Part shown: one piece after another, positions 21,409 through 25,234 of the stretch
How positions within the stretch are numbered: the stretch's first letter is position 1
How the letters are laid out: each line of letters begins with the position of its first letter
NCBI GenBank assembly: GCA_903917955.1
Contig: CAIXCO010000191.1
Span: 1-25,234 of the forward strand
Length of the DNA stretch: 25,234 bases
From: an uncultured Chlorobiaceae bacterium
Lineage (GTDB): Bacteria; Bacteroidota; Chlorobiia; Chlorobiales; Chlorobiaceae
Direction of reading: 5' to 3'
The notes under the pieces: model-generated
Database searches by the model: none
What the model was told of the DNA's origin: nothing
What the model saw: only the letters and a program-made list of their open reading frames with translations
Made by a program: the position numbers and the translations under genes

Positions 21409-22515
21409 ATGTTCAGAAAAGCAGTTTTTCCAGGAAAATATATTCAGGGTGTCGGTGCAGTAGGCGAGTTGCCCGCGTTGTTGGCTGTGTTGGGCAAAAA
21501 GGGGTTGATAGTGGCCTCCCCATCGGTTCACGACAAGGTGCTTCCTCGTTGTGGTGTTGACTGGAGCCTCTACGCTCTTCCCGTTGAGCGATTCCGGGGC
21601 GAGTGCTGTGAGGAGGAGTTGGCCCGGTTATCGGCCATTGTCACGCAAAAAGGTGTGGATGTAGTGGTTGGCATGGGCGGGGGCAAAACTATTGATACGG
21701 CGAAAATTGTTGCAGATCGGGCGGGAATTCCGGTGATTGTTATTCCCACAATTGCTTCAAGCGATGCGCCGTGCAGCGGTTGTGCGGTGGTTTACTCAAA
21801 GGAGGGGATTTATGAAGGCGTCTTTTATCAGAAAATGAATCCGGCAGTGGTGCTTGTTGATACTGCAATCATCGCCGAGGCACCTGTACGTTTTCTGGTA
21901 GCCGGGATGGGAGATGGTCTCTCTACATGGTTTGAAGCTCGATCGTGTGAGCGTACGCACTCGGTTAATGAGTGTGGCGGGTATGGCACCGTGGCAGGAT
22001 TCGGAATTGCCAGACTCTGTTATGAAACATTGCTCACCTATGGCGCGGCGGCAAAAATTGCCGGTGAGCGCCATATTGTAACACCTGCACTCGAGCGCAT
22101 TGTTGAAGCGAACATTTTGTTGAGCGGCATAGGCTTTGAAAGCGCCGGACTGGCGGCGGCCCACTCCATCCACAATGGCCTCACTGCATTGGCGGAAACC
22201 CACTCGTTCTGGCATGGTGAAAAAGTGGCCTTTGGCGTGTTGGCCGGGCTTCAGCTCACGGACGCGGCGCCGGATGAATCCGCAACCGTTTTTTCTTTCT
22301 GCGAAGAGATCGGGTTGCCGACCACCTTTGCCGATATCGGGCTGGGAGAGGTTGACCGCCAAAAGCTGATGCTTGTAGCGGAGAAAGCCAGTGATCAAGC
22401 GCAGTTCATTCATCACGAAGCGGTTTCAATCACGGCTGAGAAGGTGCTTGACGCCATGATTGCCGCAGATGCCCTGGGGCAGGCACGAAAGGGGAAGAGT
22501 TTTTATCAACCCTAA
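21409..22515 (+). CDS. gldA: Glycerol dehydrogenase family (iron/zinc alcohol dehydrogenase fold)
   Basis: A 368-residue NAD-dependent dehydrogenase matching GldA in length (about 367). The cofactor site is VGMGGGKTIDTAK (about 87-99). Metal ligands are Asp169 (AGMGDGLSTWFEA), His252 (AAHSIHNGLT) and His269 (SFWHGEKVAFG). TIASSDAPCSGCAVVY is the usual family stretch. It probably oxidises glycerol to dihydroxyacetone or does the reverse. Related polyol or hydroxyaldehyde substrates are possible, and the enzyme's role in a photolithotroph is not obvious. The ATG at 21409 has GAGAGG 6 bases upstream. The gene is divergent from mgtA and followed by a 476-base gene-poor stretch. Confidence 0.88.
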   Translation: MFRKAVFPGKYIQGVGAVGELPALLAVLGKKGLIVASPSVHDKVLPRCGVDWSLYALPVERFRGECCEEELARLSAIVTQKGVDVVVGMGGGKTIDTAKIVADRAGIPVIVIPTIASSDAPCSGCAVVYSKEGIYEGVFYQKMNPAVVLVDTAIIAEAPVRFLVAGMGDGLSTWFEARSCERTHSVNECGGYGTVAGFGIARLCYETLLTYGAAAKIAGERHIVTPALERIVEANILLSGIGFESAGLAAAHSIHNGLTALAETHSFWHGEKVAFGVLAGLQLTDAAPDESATVFSFCEEIGLPTTFADIGLGEVDRQKLMLVAEKASDQAQFIHHEAVSITAEKVLDAMIAADALGQARKGKSFYQP

Positions 22516-22788
22516 ACCGGTAGCAGCTATGTCAAACGAAATGAAAACAGGCGACGATGTAACGGGAGCCACCAGCAATCAGGGTGAGACTTTGAGTGAG
22601 GTGAACCAGCAGTGAGCCGAAATAATTGGTGATGGAATTAAGGCAATCTCCTTTTCGAGCAGTTGCAGGGTATAGAGTTCGGGGTAGAGATGTTTTTGCC
22701 ATAGTTCTCCTCATGGGTGCGGCTTTCAACAGGGGCCACTCTCTTTGGACGTAATAATTGTTGCGCTATCAGGAGCTTTTTCAGGTGT

Positions 22789-22848
22789 CAGGAAAGAATG
22801 ATTTTTATTTATCTTCTCTTTGCGAGATTTTGTATGTTTTCTTTCCTG
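22789..22848. repeat. 10-bp perfect inverted repeat upstream of the PAS gene
   Basis: CAGGAAAGAA (22789-22798) and TTCTTTCCTG (22839-22848) flank a 40-base AT-rich loop. It could be the edges of a small RNA hairpin or an operator pair. Nothing assigns a function. Confidence 0.5.
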
Positions 22849-22863
22849 TGAGGTTGTCTTCTC

Positions 22864-22900
22864 AATGATAACCGTAAGGGAATGGGGGCCCTTAATCATT
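22864..22900. repeat. Two-part hairpin upstream of the PAS gene
   Basis: AATGAT (22864-22869) pairs with ATCATT (22895-22900). Inside it TAAGGG (22875-22880) pairs with CCCTTA (22889-22894), enclosing AATGGGGG. The left arm has a five-base bulge. It lies 92 bases before the PAS-gene ATG, in the position of a leader or terminator, but no T-run follows. Confidence 0.45.
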
Positions 22901-22991
22901 CAGAGTTTGAATTAAACCATTTTTTCAAAAAAGCAAGTTTGATACCAGAAAAATTATAGGAATGTCGGAATATCAGGAGGCATCAGGCGCT

Positions 22992-25234
22992 ATGGATGCC
23001 AGCACCACTTACCTCGTAAATCCCGTTGCGTTCATGCGTACCGGTTATGCGCACTGCCGTATGATTGTTGAAGAGGGGCGCCCTGTCGATTTTCTTCATT
23101 TGGAGGTTAATCAGGGTTATGAGAAACTGACCGGACTTAAAAATGTGGCAGGCCTCAGAATGACGGAAGTTTTGCCAGGAATTGCTGAGTCAAATCCGGA
23201 GTTTATTGAAAAGCACAGAGCGGTGGTTGAGTCAGGGATTTCTGATCAGTTTGAGATTTACCTGAAAGAGTTGAAGAAGTGGTTTGACATCTCCCTTTAC
23301 AGTCCGAGGAAAGGGGAGAGCGTTGCTCTCTTCGAAGACATTACGGAACGCAAGCAGACTGAAGAGCCACTGATGCAAAGCGAAGAGCGATTCCGAATGC
23401 TTTTTGAAAACCATTCTGCGATCATGATTCTTCTTGATCCTGATACGGGCGAAATTACAGATGCGAACCATGCTGCAGTAAAATTTTATGGCTGGTCCAT
23501 TGACGAGTTGCGGCAGATGCGTATACAGCAGATCACCAGCATTACTCCTTATGAGGTAAAGAGCAATATGGAAAAATGCCGCACTTCAAAGCAGAACCAT
23601 TTTCTTTTTGAGCACCGCAGGGCAGATGGCTCTTTTTGTAATGTTGAAGTATTCAGTAATCTTATCCATTTCGCGGGAAAAGAGTTGCTCTACTCAATCA
23701 TTCATGACGTCACGGAACGCAAGCATGCGGAAGAGGCGCTGAGGCAAAGTGAAGAGCGATTCAGAAGCTTGTTTGAAGGCCATTCAGCAATCATGATGGT
23801 CATTGATCCCTTTACAGGCAATATTATGGATGCAAACCTGGCGGCTGCAGATTTTTATGGGTGGTCGATTACAGAACTCTGCCGGATGCGTATACAGGAG
23901 ATCAACACTCTTCCTCCAGAAGAGGTGAGAAAAGAGATGGAAAAAAGCCGATCATTGAAGCAAAATCACTTTTCATTCCGTCACAGGCGGGCAAACGGCT
24001 CTATCCGTGATGTTGATGTGTTCAGCAATATCGTCATCATTGCCGGAAAGGAGTTGCTCTATTCCGTTATTCATGATGTCACTGACCGCAAGAAGTACGA
24101 GTCAATTACGGCTTTCCGGCTTCGTATTCTTCATGCGGCGGAATCCGCATCGGTCAAGGAGTTGCTGTTGGCCATACTCGACTCTGATGAGGATGAAAAA
24201 TCGATCGGTACTCTTTTTGAGGCTTTTCCGGAGCCCATGTTTCTTCTTGACCAGGCAGGCACAATCCTTGTTGCCAACAAGTCATTCATAACGGGAATCA
24301 AGGGAGGAGAGGCAACCGTTGTGGGTACCACTATCGCCAGTCACCTTTCATATCGCGTTGCCTTGGAATGGGAAAAAAAGATAAACGAGGTACTCTGCAC
24401 CGGCGAGCGGCTTGCTTTTGAAGATGAACGAAGAGAGCGTCGATATCGCCACACTATCTATCCTATCCCGAATAAAGAGGGTAACGTCACAAAGCTGCTC
24501 ATTTCCAACACCGATATTACCTCCCTTAATCTGACCGAGAATGAGCAGCTTGATCACAGGATACATTATCGCAACCTCTTTAACAATATGCTGAACGGGT
24601 TTGCCTACTGCCGAATGGTCTATAATGGCGATCATCCGGTAGACTTTGTGTTTGAAGTGGTTAACCTGAATTTTAAAAAATTGTTTGGAATACAAAACCT
24701 TGAGGGTCGAAAGTTTTTTGAAGTAACGCCTGATAGTGTAAAATCAGATCTGCCATTTGTAGAACGATTGGGACGTATTGCCGATACTGGTGTTTCTGAA
24801 CGATTTGAATTCCACTTTAAAAAACTGAATCGTCGGTTCGATATCACTTCCTACAGTCAGCAGAAGGGTTACTTTGTTCTGGTTCTGAAGCCTGTGAAGA
24901 TGATGAACACCTGTAACTGGGAGTGGAATCTGGAGAGTGGGGAGATGATATGGAGTGATGATGCGTGGATGTTTTACGATCAACACTGGTATCTGGAAAA
25001 TCCTTCTTATGAGGGGTGGCTGAACTCCATTGCCTCCAGTGACCGGGAGAGTACCCTGCAAGCGACACAGAAAGCCCTTGCTGAGGGTGAGAAATTTAAT
25101 GTAGTCTATCATACCACAGACGCTGAGGGTATTGTTCGCCACTTGAGGAGCCAGGGATTGCCGGTAAAAGGCGATGACGGTGTGATTAGGCGATATCTTG
25201 GTATCAGCACAGATATTACCGAATCGAGCAGTGA
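22992..25234 (+). CDS. Multi-PAS sensory protein, truncated by the window edge
   Basis: An open frame to the window end (at least 747 codons, no stop), with the output domain not visible. Start at 22992, behind AGGAGG 11 bases upstream; an in-frame ATG at 22962 has no good site. Six PAS-type modules can be read. PAS1 (about 10-125) has AHCRMIVEEGRPVDF. PAS2 (about 130-252) and PAS3 (about 253-370) are near-repeats that start SEERFR and share FYGW. PAS4 is about 405-515. PAS5 (about 530-640) resembles PAS1 (FAYCRMVYNGDHPVDF). PAS6 is a PAS_3-like WEWNLESGEMIW module (about 642-745) ending in DITES. DVTERK/DITERK linkers join modules. No transmembrane segment is seen, so this part is cytoplasmic. 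It is probably a histidine kinase or diguanylate cyclase sensor; the ligands are unknown. Confidence 0.85.
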   Translation, partial: MDASTTYLVNPVAFMRTGYAHCRMIVEEGRPVDFLHLEVNQGYEKLTGLKNVAGLRMTEVLPGIAESNPEFIEKHRAVVESGISDQFEIYLKELKKWFDISLYSPRKGESVALFEDITERKQTEEPLMQSEERFRMLFENHSAIMILLDPDTGEITDANHAAVKFYGWSIDELRQMRIQQITSITPYEVKSNMEKCRTSKQNHFLFEHRRADGSFCNVEVFSNLIHFAGKELLYSIIHDVTERKHAEEALRQSEERFRSLFEGHSAIMMVIDPFTGNIMDANLAAADFYGWSITELCRMRIQEINTLPPEEVRKEMEKSRSLKQNHFSFRHRRANGSIRDVDVFSNIVIIAGKELLYSVIHDVTDRKKYESITAFRLRILHAAESASVKELLLAILDSDEDEKSIGTLFEAFPEPMFLLDQAGTILVANKSFITGIKGGEATVVGTTIASHLSYRVALEWEKKINEVLCTGERLAFEDERRERRYRHTIYPIPNKEGNVTKLLISNTDITSLNLTENEQLDHRIHYRNLFNNMLNGFAYCRMVYNGDHPVDFVFEVVNLNFKKLFGIQNLEGRKFFEVTPDSVKSDLPFVERLGRIADTGVSERFEFHFKKLNRRFDITSYSQQKGYFVLVLKPVKMMNTCNWEWNLESGEMIWSDDAWMFYDQHWYLENPSYEGWLNSIASSDRESTLQATQKALAEGEKFNVVYHTTDAEGIVRHLRSQGLPVKGDDGVIRRYLGISTDITESSS
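23376..24113 (+). repeat. 369-bp intragenic tandem duplication (PAS2/PAS3)
   Basis: Two units of exactly 369 bases (123 codons), 23376-23744 and 23745-24113, encode consecutive PAS modules. Aligned stretches include CAAAG(C/T)GAAGAGCGATTC, FYGWSI, QMRIQQI/RMRIQEI, EHRRADGS/RHRRANGS and GKELLYS-IHDVT. The shared period and sequence point to duplication of one module, followed by divergence. Confidence 0.85.

Larger units (their letters stand above)
22516..22991. other. Gene-poor region between gldA and the PAS gene
   Basis: No convincing protein gene is seen. A 28-codon plus-strand frame (22529-22615) and a 65-codon minus-strand frame (22532-22729) are short and unconvincing. The right half is AT-rich and carries two inverted repeats (22789-22848 and 22864-22900). 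The last part holds AGGAGG (22975-22980), the probable ribosome-binding site of the PAS gene. Confidence 0.5.

Noticed and set aside
22529..22615. 28-codon plus-strand frame starting MSNEMKTGDD right after gldA
   Set aside because: Hydrophilic and without a clear ribosome-binding site or known relatives. The size is compatible with chance.
22532..22729. 65-codon minus-strand reading frame with a mildly hydrophobic tail after gldA
   Set aside because: There is no ribosome-binding site, no recognisable family and irregular composition. It is short enough to arise by chance.

Overview
The window is about 25 kb of bacterial chromosome. The Gram-negative envelope genes (waaA, a DUF3570 outer-membrane protein) and a short-chain reductase that closely resembles, from memory, the sepiapterin reductase of Chlorobaculum tepidum point to a green sulfur bacterium (Chlorobiaceae). 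I cannot settle the genus. No rRNA, tRNA, CRISPR array, phage module or insertion sequence is visible. Most of the window is housekeeping DNA with short gaps and many convergent or divergent gene pairs.

Layout. 1-2584: a DUF3570 outer-membrane protein convergent with waaA (Kdo transferase). 2722-5771: a small secreted protein of unknown function, then a DEAD-box RNA helicase behind a structured leader, then a DUF2721 membrane protein. 5785-8041: rsmB-xerD on the minus strand (16S rRNA m5C methyltransferase and tyrosine recombinase). 8042-9472: metX under a clear SAM-I (S-box) riboswitch. 9457-12067: a minus-strand run of sepiapterin-reductase-like SDR, yqeY and serS; serS overlaps metX tail to tail. 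12068-13784: a cold-shock protein with a leader that can fold in alternative ways, radC, and a QueD/6-pyruvoyl-tetrahydropterin-synthase homologue. 13909-16575: a large three-part ATPase (PfkB-like, AAA+, two RyR domains). 16753-17100: a 115-residue secreted protein behind a terminator-like hairpin. 17536-18556: a HAD phosphatase and ArfB ribosome-rescue factor. 18567-21119: an MgtA-type P-type ATPase. 21409-22515: a glycerol-dehydrogenase-family enzyme, divergent from mgtA. 22992-end: a multi-PAS sensory protein that runs off the window.

The most unusual item is the PfkB-AAA-RyR protein at 13909-16575. RyR domains in prokaryotes have been linked to nucleotide-ligand sensing and conflict systems. 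This copy also carries an in-frame 39-bp tandem duplication in its N-terminal domain. The second theme is RNA-level control. There is one known riboswitch (metX) and three leaders with terminator-like or alternative structures, before the helicase, the cold-shock gene and the small secreted protein. The SDR and the PTPS/QueD homologue, less than 2.5 kb apart, may both serve biopterin synthesis, because green sulfur bacteria make glycosylated L-threo-biopterins. All family assignments come from recognised motifs and remembered family sequences; no search was run.
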